Positions 1 through 13,290 are shown, numbered from the stretch's first letter. The stretch is DNA of 64,000 bases from Trogon surrucura (GCA_020746105.1 CM036629.1:7405501-7469500); one strand, 5' to 3'. Notes: generated by a model from the sequence alone, not told the origin. A program made the numbers and translations.

Positions 1-3000
1 TCAAGTCTGCTTCAACATCCTTTTTCTCTCTTCACCCCTGGGATTTGTCCCCAGGAAACCCTTGTCTCCATGAAACCCTCGTCCCCAGAAGCCTCTACAC
101 CCAGCAGGATAACTCAGGTCAGCTCCTCTAGAGAAAACCACGTCTGCCTTCACCTTTGCAGAAGATCTTTTGAAACCAGCTCACAAATGAAGGCAAGGCT
201 CTCTCAGAGCTGGCTACCCCAGCCGGGGCTCACTTTGCTCTCGGTTTACGGGCGAAGTAGGCAGAAAAAGAGCAATTACAGGGCTTTAGCAATCTGCACC
301 GGCTGCCTGCTGGGCTCCACATGGGATATGAGACACTGCTGATGACACAAAGCCCTAGCTGTCCTAGCCTCCTCCCATTCCTGTCAGAAGGGGAACCAGA
401 CGTGGGTCTGTGCCTGCACAGCATTTGCCCAACACTAGAATTTGACCCTGGCCCAAAAGAATCCAAACAGAGCATTAAAAAGGGTGAACTTCCACCGCAC
501 TAAAAATTTAAATACATAGAGATACAGCTTCAGCAGAAAACCTGCCAGCGTTCGTCTCCAAACAGCGAGGGAGTGGAAATGAGTCCCCGCACGGATGATT
601 TGCTCAATACCACCATGATGGTTGCGATGCTCTGGGGTCTCCCTGCACGCTGCGTAATTAAGGAAGGAGCCTAGAGCTTCGGGACTGTGTCATTCCTCCT
701 TTTACAACCCAAACGGATGAAGGTGCATCATGCAAGCCCCTCGCCTTGTCGGGGACGATGTCTGGGAACCAAGATCCTGACAAGGGACTTATCTCCAGGC
801 ATCTGAGGAGCTGCTGGACCCCAAGGTACAGTCAGAAGAGGCTTCTCTAAGAGGAAACGAGCCTCCAGATTAGCAATAAAAGCCATCCTTTGATAAGCAT
901 CAGCACAGCTCTCTGGAACAATCCTAATGCAGCATTATTGCAGGAGCCTTGCAATCATATCCTCACTCCCAAGAAAACCTGCACCAGCAGTTAATAAACT
1001 CAAGTCTCTTGAGCTCCTGATATGAAATCACGGTTCTGCAGGATTCACCGTATTCAGATGGAAACTTTTGGCAGTTACATCCTCAGAGAGCTTCCCTGTA
1101 TTGTCAGTAAAGCTATAAGCCAGACCGTTTGACTCCGAAAGTGGAAGACAAGAAGAAATCATCAGTTACACTTCATTGTACTATTCTAGGGCTAAAACAA
1201 ATTCTTTAAAGACCTAACTATTCCGGGAGACTTCTGTCATTTCTCCCTTCATTACTGCTGTATGTCAGACTACAAAACCAGAAAATATTGCGAGTTATTT
1301 CTCCTGGGAAATTAGAATAGGTTGTTGAAGAGGTTCCTCACATTCCTGCTACCTCAACAGGGGGGAAAAAAGCCCTGCTGGTTAAAAGGATATGCTTCAT
1401 TACTCACCCTTGTTGGCTACTGCTACATGTGTACAAGCCTTGGGAGACCTCAGGAGCCAGCGGTCTGCCTGGGCTGGCACGTTCTTTATAAGACAGCAGT
1501 TGAGTCGGAGCACGGAAGACTACCGTGGATGCTAACCAGGATGGAAATGAAGCTATGCAGGGCTGTCAACACGATATTGCAACACTTCTGGCTTAACGTC
1601 AGCCTCAGACAGGCTGCAACTGGCAGGTGGCATAAAATATAGCCAATGGATGTCTGATGAGACAGCACAAAAACCTCCAGCTGTTGTGCCCTGGCTTTGT
1701 GACAGCGTAAAGCGACGTGACATGGGAGGGGACGGCACACGGTGACTCACAGTTATCTCTACCGTAAATCCACGCAGATCTATTCCCCTCCCTCAGCCTC
1801 TAAATAAGAAGAACCTGTCAGATCTCCGCCAGCCTGAATAAGAAAAAGCTGGCCCTGAGAAGCTGGGTGTCACCAGCTGTTGGCCAAACCACGCTGCAGG
1901 GTGGGAAGGCGATCCACGGAAAGGACATCGCTGCTCAAACCCAAAGACAGAGCTGGCAAGAGAAGCATCAAGATGACGCCCAACGTGCATCGTGCTAGCT
2001 CAGGAGAAAGGCAGTGCCAAAGCTAACATCTGCCTCTTTCCACAAATATGTGGATGGACCACAGCTCCCGTTGGAGACGGAGCTTCTGCCAAAGCCTCAA
2101 GTGCTCGGCAGTAGCCTCCCGTTTGGATGGGGACCAGCTTGGCTCCCCAGCCGAGGTGGAGACTCGCAGGACCAAACGACGTTGACCCAACCTCTGGAAC
2201 GACAACAGCAGTGGTTTCATAACCTGGATGTCTTGAAGACCACCCTCCCTGAGGCTCAGAGTTAACCCAGGACACTGAGGAGTCGCTACCAAGTAGTGAG
2301 TTTCTCAAGGTCAGTGAGGTGGTAACAAATCCTTGTCCTCCCCTTCCCCTGGTGTCCATTTCCAAGGAGTCAGCTCCTGCACGTCTACAATGTGACTTAG
2401 GACTAAGCTGTGCTGGGGAGGATGCAGCAAAAAGCAAGGACTTTGTCCTTTGGTAGCCACCTGGGCTTCCAGCACGGCTGCTTCTGCTGACATATCATGT
2501 GTATTCGCAAAAATAAATTAAATCAACTTTGAGACGCGCTCGGAAAGTCAGGGTTGCATAACAGCTTGTTTCCCACAGGCTTGGACGGCTGCTCAAAGTG
2601 TTCATGGTCACATGCTAATTCCAAAAAATCACTGCTTCCTCTTTTTTGCTTGTTATTATTTTCATCAGCCAGTTAACCCTATGCACACCGAAGGGACCTG
2701 CTGCAGCTTCACCTGAAAACGCCGGCAAAGCTTCTGCACAAACCCTGCGAACCCACCCTGCCCAGAAAGCATTTCTGAGGCTGCTATCCCCCCCCAGAAG
2801 TTAAGAAGTGGACGATTTCATCCAGTCACTTTTTACAAGGGTCCAGTTATTTCTACAGGGTGCTCCCACGTAAAACAGGAGATAGGTGCGAAGAAGAGAG
2901 CAGCCACTGTGGGACAGGTCTGAGGCAGCAAGGTCTCAGCTTTTTTTTTTGGGGGGGACACCTTGGTGGAGACAATCTCCAGCAGATTGACACGGCAGGG

Positions 3001-4373
3001 CTCAAAGTTACAGGAGGGGTTGCAGTGGATTTTTAGTCTACATTCGACAAAGCGCAACAATTGCTTTGTATCGTTTGATGTCAAGACACCCCTGTGACGG
3101 GAGCAAAGCTCTGAATGTGAAACTGATTGTGCAGCAAGTAATGAAATTAATGGAATTCAGAAGATCGATAATGTTGGACAGGACAGAAGGGGAGAAGCCC
3201 ACTTCTATTCAGCCCCAGAGCACACCATGCAACATTGCTATAACCATTCTGGAAAGATTTTTCGCTCAGGACGTGAGGCCAGGCTACGCTTGATGTCCGC
3301 ACATCATTACAGGACAGGGTACCATGGACAGCCTGACTTCTGGACCTCATCTTAACGCACTTCAGGAGCTCAAGAGCGGGTTAAGTTAACTGCAGAGATA
3401 CAGTCCAGCTGCAGTGAAGCAGGAGCCCTGGGATATACTCCAAAAACAGCTCTGATACAGCACAAGAGGCTCTAAATGCTCAGCTGATGAGCTCCCACCT
3501 CTCCCCAATATTCCTATTGTCCTGACACAACCCTTTTTTTGATATGTCATGCTGGTGTCAGCTACAATCGTGTGAAACTGTGGTTGTGTTGATATTGGTG
3601 GTTCTCAGCCTCATACAGGCTGCAGGAGTAACTAAGAACAACATAATCCCCTTCTTTGGAAAGAAAATAATTAGTTTCACCTGGTTTTCTTGTTTTTTAA
3701 AAAAAAAAAAAAAGGTTGGGATTAATCTAGGGTTTACTTCACGATGAGAAGGGATTTCACACTGCTCAGTAGTGTTCTCAGACTGTGCAAATAGTCAGAA
3801 TCAGGGCTCTGGTTGACCGAAGGACAGGAGGTTTCGCTCTACATAAACAGAAAAGCAAAATCTTTCTGTACTTCTGTGCAGTACAATCCAAAAAGTCTCT
3901 TTAAACATCCCAGCCTTGTGTTCACCCTCACAGGTGACACCAGAAGGGAATTTGGGGTGTGGCACAAGTCCAGGTTATAGGAAGAAATCGGTATTTGTGA
4001 TTAGATTTGGGCTGAATTTGGCCTCCTTCCCGCAGAGGACCACTTCATTCTTCAGGTCAGCCTGCAACCTGGCAGCGGTTGGATATCCTCTGCTTGATAA
4101 ACCTTTGTTTATCCCCCTAACACCACGTGTGCCCTTAACGGATAATAATCGATACCCCTGAACGCCGTAAGGACACTCCAGCGCTCTTAATTCACCACCC
4201 CTGCAGCAGAGCCTGTCGTTCCGAGATGCTTTTTGCGACGAGCCCTGCCAGCCTCGCTACAAACCTGCTGCCTTCTCCCTCGGCACATCCACCCAGCTGA
4301 CGCGGGGATCTGCTGAGCGACCTCGTTCAGGGAGGAGGAGGAGGAGGAAGGGGGGTTCTCAGCTACTGCTTAC
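1..4373 (-). other. HYDIN: HYDIN intron after coding exon 8 (partial; runs off the window)
   Basis: Starts at GTAAGC (4373). I looked on the minus strand for the next expected HYDIN segment (the WPNSSAEI-type strand) and did not find it, so that exon should lie before position 1. A GGA trinucleotide run lies at 4332-4350 just inside the donor, a T10 G7 run at 2940-2957 and an A-run at 3700-3713. No interspersed repeat recognised. Confidence 0.8.
4332..4350. repeat. (GGA)n trinucleotide run next to the exon 8 donor
   Basis: Six GGA units on the plus strand. On the HYDIN strand this is a CCT run 24-42 bases after the 5' splice site. Confidence 0.8.
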
Positions 4374-4557
4374 CACTGGCTCAATGGTGAAAATGTCATC
4401 GGAGAAAAGCATGGAGTCTCCTCGCACCTTCGCCCTCTGGTTGTGGAAGGCGCGGGAGAGGAGGGAAAAGCGTTCTCGGAGCACGGGGTCCACCGGGCAC
4501 TCCTGGAGAAGCCAACCCGCCTCGTCCTCTTCTTTCTTCTGCATCCAGCCACACAGC
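4374..4557 (-). CDS. HYDIN: HYDIN coding exon 8 (residues 343-404)
   Basis: 184 nt, phase 2 in and phase 0 out. Reads LCGWMQKKEEDEAGWLLQEC, then PVDPVLRERFSLLSRAFHNQ and GDSMLFSDDIFTIEPV. This is the acidic linker plus the conserved DP-LRERF-LLSR-F-NQR motif of HYDIN, inside the third repeat. The acceptor is a pyrimidine tract ending GGGGCTGCAG and the donor is GTG|GTAAGC. The first part of the linker (LCGWMQKK) seems to differ from mammals as I remember them, as expected for a weakly constrained insert. Confidence 0.94.
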
Positions 4558-7017
4558 CTGCAGCCCCAGGGAGGGGAAAAGAGACAAACCAAGCAGACTA
4601 AATTGTCTGATTAAATTCTCAGCGGCGTATTCACGGTGGCGTAAGGGCAGTGGTGCGCTCGGGGAGGGACAGCGGCAGGGGTTCCCAAATCGATCAGGTT
4701 CTCGGTGGAGGTAGTTTTCCCGCATGCTTACAAGCCAAGAAGAGGTTTAGGAAAGCAAGCAGCCCTCAAGAAAACCTCTCCTGGCTCCAAGCTGCTGCCA
4801 CAACTGTTGGAGGATCCACCAAGAAGTTCAGCTGGCTTCTCCTCCTCCTCTAAATCTGCTTGGGGTAGGCAGATAAAGATGAAGGAGCACCCACTGCTGG
4901 GAAAGGGAGAAGAATCTGGGTTTCAGCTGGTAACTAGCATCACTCTTTTTTCTTCTTCTTCTTCTTCTCTTTTGGACCTGCAGGGATAAACAAGCTGCAT
5001 CTGCTCTATCCCCTACACTGCCTTCTACTAGAGGATCCCAGAGCACTTTCAAAGTCAAATAATTAACTTGGGCATCACAGCACTTCGGTGAAATTAATGG
5101 GTTTATACCTATTAATAAGAGGAAGGCATTTTGCTTAGCACCGCCCAAGAAAGAAGCCAAGGACCAGCATCCCTGAATCCAAACCCTTACGTCTAAGTTT
5201 TGAAGAACGTCATCTTTTTCCTCTTTCTGGCCTTCCCTGCAGAGTTTTGAGACACTTAACCTCTCCCTTTCTCAGCAGTTGCAGCAGACATCACTCCAGT
5301 GTTTCCAGATCCCAAGGAGGAGCCGAGAAGGGAGTGCTGCTACAGAGCGGCTGCCGGCACCTCACTGCCTCCCCTTCACGCTCCAGGTCCCCCGGTCGTG
5401 AAGAACCAGCGAGTGACAACTCCTGGGGGACGAGTGGAAGGCTCCATATGCAGCAAATCGAGGCAAGGCAGGATAAACAGGATAGCGATCACCACCCAGC
5501 CAAATCCAAATACAATTAGAAAGGAAATACGGTCGCGGACGTAGCTGCACACAGACAGCGCCTCGGGCAAACGCTGTCACCAACGCCACAAATACTTGCT
5601 TTGGCTAGCAACGGGAAATATTTCTCCACGGCTGACCTACAATGCCGTGCAGGAGGAGGGCTTGCAGCCACCAAGATGAAGAACCTTGCCCAGGGGATAA
5701 TAATTCCACCACTACACCCCAGAAAGTCCTGCAGGAGGCAGGCAAACCGCTAGATAAACCTCCCGATGATCCAGCTCGTATCTCAGCGCGGGGTCTTGCA
5801 CTGCCTCCTCTCATGGAGATTTCTGCTCCGAGATCTCAAAAGCTTCTCTGACAGCAGGAGAGTGGCCACGGAGCTAAGATTGCAAGTAAGGAAGGACAAA
5901 ACATCCTGGTCAGAGTCTAGGGGGCAAACCAACATGAGATCAGGCGTAATCAGGGAAAAAGATTATAAAAAAATAATAAAAAAATCAGATTAAAGTTAGC
6001 TGTGAGGAACCTTGTTGCCTCTGAGGGGAAAGAGGATCACTGAGGGTTCACAGCCCGAGACAGGCAGGTGGAAAGAGATGGTAAAGGAATGGTCCAGGGA
6101 GGTAGCGAGAGAAGGTCATGAGATTTTCTTTTAATACGCTGAGCTTTGCATGGAAGTCACACACTGTGTAATTAAAAATAGAGAACAGTGGAAAACTAGT
6201 TTTGGCCTTGAAGGCATTTCTGACCTAATTACATTGAACTTTATTTGCTCAGAAGCCCTCAAAAAGTGCTCGAGTTTAAGGCAGTTTCCTGACTAGCTAT
6301 GAGTCCAGCCTAATTCCTATGCACCTACATCCATCCAAGCCTGGAAAGTCACACCAGGATTCCCTCAATCACCCAAGCTTTTACGTGCAGTTTCCAATCC
6401 ATCCCACCAGGCTATAACTGGTTTCTCTGCTGCCTGAAATGAGAATTTAAAGCTTCACCCTTTGAAGAACCTGCCCCACCTCTCACCACCACGAAGACAC
6501 AGGTTGCTGAAGCTCACCTGCACTTCCAAGGCCCGAGAGGAACCTCCACCTCCAAACTCTCCCCCAGCCTCTAAGGAAGAGTAGAAATACCCTGGGGTGT
6601 GCTGGAAACCGGGACAGCGCAAAGCAATTAAACCTCCTACAGCAGGATGGCCTCGACTTTCCGGGCTGACAAAGAACTCCACCCTGCACACGGCTGGAAA
6701 AAGAGCTTGCCACGTCAACAAACGCAGAACAGAAGAAACTACCTGCAGATGCGTTAAGTGCCACAGTGTAGTCCCACATAACGAGTGCTGATGCTTTCCT
6801 CAGCCTCGTGGACCCTCTGGAGCTCAGGGATTCTCCAGGTCTCAGCAGTTTGGGGCTCCCACAAACACAACTTTGCTCTCCAGTCCTTGCAATCCACCTT
6901 TCCTCACCAACACATCAACCTCAACTGCAGCACGGATGGAACCAACACCTCTTGAGGCCATACGGTAGTTTTACCCTTGGGTAACATATCTTTCCAAAAC
7001 GAATCTCTCCAACAAAC
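4558..7017 (-). other. HYDIN: HYDIN intron between coding exons 7 and 8 (2460 nt)
   Basis: Bounded by the GTTTGT donor at 7017 and GGGGCTGCAG at 4558. Contains a TTC trinucleotide run at 4946-4971. No interspersed repeat recognised. Confidence 0.88.
4946..4971. repeat. (TTC)n trinucleotide run
   Basis: About seven TTC units on the plus strand (GAA on the HYDIN strand), in the intron between coding exons 7 and 8. Confidence 0.85.
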
Positions 7018-7219
7018 CTCAGCTTCTGCTGATCCTCCTCCTCCTGAGTAACAAAAGCCTTCCACTGGAAGTGGGCTACGATCTCGCTCCGATTGTGGAT
7101 GACCACGGTCCTGTGGTTCGACAGCGTCAGGAAAGTCTTCTCCACTGTCAAGGAGTTCCTGTCCAGCCTGATGTTGACATCTACAGCTGCTCCGTAAAGG
7201 CCTGTGTGAACATCTTCAC
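7018..7219 (-). CDS. HYDIN: HYDIN coding exon 7 (residues 276-343)
   Basis: 202 nt, phase 1 in and phase 2 out. Reads EDVHTGLYGAAVDVNIRLDR, then NSLTVEKTFLTLSNHRTVVI and HNRSEIVAHFQWKAF. It ends the second ASH/MSP-like repeat (the L-G-A strand) and opens the third. The end, TQEEEDQQKL, starts an acidic insert. Acceptor TTCGTTCCAG is good. The donor is GAG|GTTTGT, with T at intron position 3, which is weak; the frame into the next exon supports it. A GTAAAA 43 bases further on would break the frame. Confidence 0.94.
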
Positions 7220-7926
7220 CTGGAACGAAGCAAAGGGGAGGCTTTGCTCATCTCACTTGCTGATGGAAGTAGCAGGAACAGAGCAAACCACAAAAGAAAG
7301 TGTTATAGCTTTTTAGCTGTGTTTGCAGCTCCACGGATGGGTACATTTATCACATCCTGACAGCATGAGGGCGTCCTGGACATCACCTTCCTTCTGGGTG
7401 TGTTGGTAGAGATTTATCCCCAAGGTGACAGTACTTAGAGTGAAATTTTTCAAATGTGCCCGGGGCAGGCCTTTGGGTTCCCATCCCACCCAGGTCACGG
7501 GGAATTCGGCATCGAGACTCTGAGGAGTCCCACCAAAGTCAGGGCTTGCTGTTCAACGAGCAAGGACATCTTGGCTTTTCACCTCAGACCAAGCTGAAGA
7601 GGAGAGAGCTCCTGGCTCTGCATATCAATTGCTCAATGACTGGAGCCTATGCACCAGCATCTCACCCTTCAGAAGAGGTCACCACCAAAGGCTCCCGCAT
7701 TCTAGAGCTTTCAAACCTTCACTCTTTCCAAGCAAGTAGCTCCTAGGAGTCAACTCAAACCTCAGTACCCAGCCCACTCTTCTTGTTGTGGGTGTTTCCT
7801 GGGTGAGACGCACAAAACAAGGATCAGACACGCTCTCTAGAAAGGGCATTTCTACAGAGTGGTGCTTAAAGCCTCGGCTGATGACTGCAGGAACCCACCT
7901 ATACCCTCCAGGAGAGCATCATTCTG

Positions 7927-7966
7927 CAAAGGCAGAGCCTCTTCCTCAAAGGCAGAGCCTCTCTCT
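7927..7966. repeat. Two-copy tandem duplication, 20-nt period
   Basis: The word CAAAGGCAGAGCCTCT occurs at 7927 and again 20 bases later at 7947. Confidence 0.85.
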
Positions 7967-8599
7967 CTCACTGTGGTTACAGAAAGGCAGCCAGCGGATG
8001 GACCTGCCTTTAAAAAGTTACCATGGAACAACATCAGGAGAGAGGAGGGTGTGTGCTGGATGGGCTCCTCAAATCCTAAGCTGGACAACAGAGCAGGAGC
8101 CATCTGCCCTGGGAAAAAACAAGTCTCCTCTTCTGGATGGTGGTTGCCAGATGAAGCAAGACTCACTTAAAATAGTCGATCTGTACAGTCACTCATTGCT
8201 CTCCACACATGGAGAGCTCAGCCTTCACGCCTGCACAACCCTCCACTTCTCTCCTCTCAAGGGTGCCTGGAGTGCCAGGGATCTGTGGTCAGAGATGAGC
8301 TACACGTTGCGAGAAAAACCAGCAATGACTGGACAATCTGTTTTCTGTAATGGACAACTTAGCATATCAAAATAAGTCCAGAAGGGTTACGGAGACCAGC
8401 ATGCTCTGTAAGCACTGCCTTCCCCCTCCACTGAATCTTCATTAAACGCTGACAAGCAGAGGAACCAAGATCCAAGAAACGAGAGAGCTGCATAGCTCAG
8501 GTTCAGGGAACCATGAGATAACGCTCTAGGACAACCCAGACAAGCTGCTACAGAATAAACACCACAAAAAACTAGTATCATCTCACTGTCTAAACCCAT

Positions 8600-8895
8600 G
8601 GCCATATGGGTCTTGAGGTATTGAGTGTAGTTCTGATCTCAAAACACAAGCTGAAGCATTTGAAATTCAATCAAGGAGGGCAGAAAGAACGATTACAAGT
8701 CTGAAGCAGCTTTTATATGAAGACTGAACAGGATCCCTCAACCTGGAAATCACAAGGAGGGGTTTGTGAAAGCATGAATGGCCTGGGAAATGTGAATAAG
8801 GAACAATCTGTCATAAAACAGGAACCTGAGAGCCTGGAATAACACTATTAGTCAGAAATTAGACAAAAGCAGTAGCCTTTTTCCAGGGAATACTC
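8600..8895 (+). mobile_element. Ancient CR1/L3-like relic
   Basis: Heavily diverged. Recognisable words in order are TATTGAGTGTAGTTCTGATC, AGGGCAGAAAGAACGATTAC, TGGGAAATGTGAATAAGGAA, GAACCTGAGAG and AATTAGACAAAAGCAG. They follow the order of the old amniote CR1/L3 3' region, which differs from the younger bird CR1 copies here. Ends are approximate. Confidence 0.6.
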
Positions 8896-9448
8896 TTTTG
8901 TTTGGAAAACACCACCATAGGAGGGGTGTGCAGAGGCTAACAGCTCTAAATCCAGACGGCGACTGGGCTAATTCTTGGAAGATAAAACCATCAGAAGCTA
9001 TTAAAGATGAGAATAAAGCCTCCAGCACTGAAAAAACCCACGCTAACTCGAGAGTCCACAAGGGAGAAAGCAAATGCACCGCCTGATTCTACACGCTTTG
9101 CTAAGCCTCCCCTCTCGCCGCTCTCCCGGAGAGGAGCTGGGGACATACCCTTATGCTCCCGGCCACCAAGGACCCTCGCAAGGACTGGAGGGTTTGCCGG
9201 AGCACCTCCTACCCCAAAACAGGAGTATTTGGCGTCGCGCTGAATATATAAACCCTGCAAACGGCCGGGTACAGTGGAGCAAGCACAGAAGAAAGGCAAG
9301 CCCATGGATCTGCGTGCCAGGCAGATGAAGCGACACAGCAAGCGGAGCTGTCGGGGTCGGGCGAGGACGGTCGCAAGGCTTCACATCTCCGGTGCCAAAT
9401 TCGACGCGACATTGCATTTAAGGCTCTCGGTTGTTTAATATCTAAGTT

Positions 9449-9480
9449 TAAAAAAATAAAATAATAATAAAAAAATATAT
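9449..9480. repeat. A-rich low-complexity run
   Basis: AAAAAATAAAATAATAATAA followed by more A and AT steps. Confidence 0.8.
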
Positions 9481-11084
9481 CTCTGTGCTGTAACAGGGAC
9501 GTAGCAGTAGGCATTTCACTGGACAGGGCGATGTAGGTTGCAAAAGCACGCTGACTGAATCCAGCTGTATGTGCCCTATCATTATTTACACAACACTAAC
9601 TCACTGCAGGTTGTCAATTCCCTTATTCTTCCCGCGTCCGATACGCTTCCTACAGATGGCAGGGCACAGCAAACCCCGACGAAGCAAAGCCTGGAACTTG
9701 AAATTAAAAGCTAGGCGCCTCATGCAGCAGCAGAGCAGACGCTTTGGGGTTGTGTGCTCCCGAACGATGCTCGTTGACACAACAGAAACACCGCTGGGTT
9801 GTACTCGGGCATCCACCTGCGTGATTATGGACACAGCATTTTATATACTTATATATATAAGCGCCTATCACCATATTGATAAACATTCTTTGGAACCACT
9901 CTGACAAGGTAAGAACAGTACATCACGATAACTCTTTACTATCTTGAGGAAGTCCAGCATTGGGTCATCTTCTGCTGGGTCCATTGTGCCAGGAAAAAAA
10001 AAAAAAGAGGGAATTTACAGAAGAGCTAAAATGTCTTTCTGAATTCTTCTAATACTACATGATCACCCTGGCACAAGAGGGAATGGTTTTCCAAGCAGTA
10101 CAAGCTGTTCTTAAATAGAAAGACAAATTTTGTTTAGCCTGAAAGTACAGCTCGATGAATCAATGAGCCAACCCTTGAACAACGTTTCAAAACAAATCTC
10201 GGGTTTTATGAACAATGCCCTCCTGGTATTCAGCAGCTAGTACCTTCCTTCATTGATTACTGCTCTTAAATATTAGGAAGTTGGGAGCCAGACTGATTAG
10301 AGGGAATAGAAACAAAACATCACCCTGCTGCGTTTCATCTCTGCTTAGACACATTCTCCCTCTACCCTCATCACTCCCTCTTTGCTGAATTTGGATTTTA
10401 AATCTTTTTAGGCGTGCGTGACAGTCAAACTTGGAATATTCGGGTAGCATGCGAGGCAAGTTCAATCGCGTTTGCCCAGTTTGTCAGAAGACTGCCTTGC
10501 TCTCATCTCTTCGGGGAATGCAGCTGAAGAGAGACCGATCCTGCCGCTTCCTCACTGAAAACACAAGCCAGCAATGAAAGCAGAGCTCAGAGCTCCAAAG
10601 GGTGTTATTGTACAATCTGCAAAAAGTCACTCTTTTGCTCCTGCTACTAATATATGCAGCTGCCTCGCCGCTGCCAGCACATTCTTGTTTTTTCTAACAG
10701 CATGCAAAGCTCTGCTGTTACCCCTTCCCCAGGCTCAGCAGTCCCTGGAAAGCCGCAGAAGTCACCTACAGCTGGATCCAGCCCTCCCCACCAGATGTTT
10801 TCCGCTGCGTCCCCCCGCAGAGCTACGGCCACCAGACCAGAGGTCGGGAAGCTCACGGTATCCCCTCCGAGGTGCGCCGGGTCTCCACCGGCCCGAGAGA
10901 GACCATCTGTCAGTCCCCCCCGCTCGAATTTCCACCCCGAGAGCAAAACGCAGAGCAGTCGCGGTCATTTTTAAGTGTTTCTGCAAGGCAGTGTTCACAA
11001 ACTGTCTTCAGACATCGCTAAACCATCACGTTACTTAACTCTAGCCCTGAGAGCAGCTTGGTAATAAACCTCCCTGCTAAACCA

Positions 11085-11166
11085 TGGGTGCTCTGGCAGG
11101 GGGGTTGGACTAGATGATCTTCTGAGATCCCTTCCATCCCCTAACATTGTGTGATTCTGTGTTTCT
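11085..11166 (+). mobile_element. CR1 terminal tail
   Basis: GGGTTGGACTAGATGATCTT through CATTGTGTGATTCTGTGTTT is the last 80 bases of CR1. It matches the ends of the copies at 30.5 and 51.3 kb. Antisense to HYDIN. Confidence 0.88.
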
Positions 11167-11345
11167 AGACAAACCAGCCAAGGCTACAATACATGTCAGA
11201 GCACCCTACTCATTCCTGCTACCACAGCCCAGAGCTCAGCAAAGCACCCACTGAGCAAGCTGCACGAAGAGGGTCTCCACCCCAAAAGCATTGTGAGAAT
11301 GCAAAAAAATTAAAAATAAAAGTGAGGGGGCTGGAAAGCAATGAC

Positions 11346-11375
11346 CTGTCTACAGGGCAGCTGTCTACAGGGCAA
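11346..11375. repeat. Two-copy tandem duplication, 15-nt unit
   Basis: CTGTCTACAGGGCAG at 11346-11360 is followed directly by CTGTCTACAGGGCAA at 11361-11375, 14 of 15 bases identical. Confidence 0.9.
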
Positions 11376-13276
11376 GTTGCAGACTCTTCTTGTTAAAAGT
11401 CATCTCAAAGCTTGAAGGAGCCTTGGCAAAACGTATCAAAAGAAAAAAGGATGATGAAACCGCTGGATGATGAAACGCAGCTCTAGGATGCCGCAGGCTA
11501 TTTCTAATCATCGTTGCTACGACAGTAATGATACGCCGGGGTACCTGACTGGCTGAAACATCACTTTTGGGGAAAACAGAGCAGGACCTTTCATCCTGAT
11601 CGCCTGGTAAAAGCATGCTCAATATACCACGTAATAAATCAGTGAGGCTGCTCTTGTGCTTCTCTGCGGATGCTGATAGATCCGCAAGGAAAGGAGGATA
11701 AGAAATGGTCAGTTCTGCCCTGAAACGCACCCAGAGTTAGTGACACTTAAGAACATGTTAGTGATTTTCATTGACGATAGAGCAGAGGGGCTGCAGTCAA
11801 GGATATCCTGTGAAAAGGTGAAAACCACGTTCTTCCAGACACCTTTCATGTGCTAAAAACAGGATGCGGGGCGTCACGTGGAAACCTGTTCCCAGGCATG
11901 CCTGGAGAGGAACGAAACAGACAAAAAGGAGATAAAAAAAAATATCTTACAAACACCCCTCCACAGGCTTTGTGGGGGTTCTGCGGGTTGCTTCTGCGGG
12001 GTTTTTGTCAGGAGGGGTGTTCTGTAGTTGCAGAGCTACAAAGTCGTGCAAAAAATAATAAATAAATCACCGCCTCAAGCAAACAAAGCACAAACTTCAT
12101 TCCCCTTCGCCTACCCTCAAAGGGACAGACCATCTGTCTAGAAACACAAGGTGCCAGAGAAGGGGCAAAGGCCATGCTCTGTTTGGAAAGAGTAGAACCA
12201 CCTTATCTAGAATAGTATTAAAAAAAAAAAAAGGGATTATTACAAGCAGCTCTAGAAAAGGCGATCAAAGACAGGAAACAGTTGTTACCTATCAGCTGTT
12301 TTGACAGAAACGTACCCCTCGGAAACCAATTAGACTCACCCACCTAATTGATTTGAACAATAAAAGCCTATAATCAACCAGTTGTATAAAGTATTAGTTG
12401 CCGAGTTGCTACTATTAACACACCAAGTCAACACACAATTGCCCAAACTCCTGTTTGCACCTTTTTTTTTTTGCCTACAGCACACGCCTCCCGCCGCTCG
12501 CTTTGAAACGAACACACCGAAACATAAAAGCCCGACAGAAACCAGCCAGACTGCTGGGAATTCTTACAAGCCGAGGAAGAAAAGCCCAACCTGCGCTCGG
12601 CACTTGCGACAAGCAGAGAGAAAAAGCTCTTTGCAAAGTTTCTTAATGCCCGACAGTCCAAGGGAAAGCTGGAGAAGCCTCTTGTAACGACCGGCAGCAT
12701 CAGAGCCTTAGGATAACACAAGAAACAAGACCCTCTTTAAAAACTTGATTTATTCTCTAAGTTTCCAACCATTTGCCAGCACTAAACCTAAATGAAAAAA
12801 AAAAACCTCCCTCTGTTAATGCCCTACAGGGAAGCTTTGGTGTCAAAAGACGTTGCTGCTTCAGAAGCAGATTTCCCCACCTCTTCACACTTGCAAGAAG
12901 CTGCCTGGTGTCAAAAAAAATGGCAAATTGCATGGAGATGAAGAACTAGATGCTTGAAGAGCATCAGACATCAGGAGCTCAGGGGCTTCTGCTATAAATT
13001 TAGCTCAATAACACCACTCAGTAAAGATGCACACAAGACTAGGGTTGAAATCAGAAAGCAGCTTTGGTATTTGCACTCTGGTATCCTGCACGACACAGGG
13101 ATGACTCGGATAAATACCTAAGGAGGTAGTGAATTTGCTCGGGCAAGCATCGAGCCTCCTGCATTCTGGCTGCAAATTGGGAGCACTCGGCAACGCCAGA
13201 GATCTCGGGAATGTAAAACGCAACACAAGGGCTAAGCCTCAGTTAAACCCTGCTGCCTATCCATCAGTGGATTTAC

Positions 13277-13290
13277 AAAGAGAGAGAGAG
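13277..13290. repeat. (AG)n short microsatellite
   Basis: Seven AG units followed by a G run, in the HYDIN intron between coding exons 6 and 7. Confidence 0.8.

Noticed and set aside
2833-3084. Minus-strand frame near 3 kb as the next HYDIN exon
   Set aside because: It does not match the expected HYDIN segment and lacks suitable splice sites in frame.
7788-8375. 195-codon plus-strand frame in a HYDIN intron
   Set aside because: Composition looks random, it contains a 20-nt tandem duplication, and no homology is recognised.
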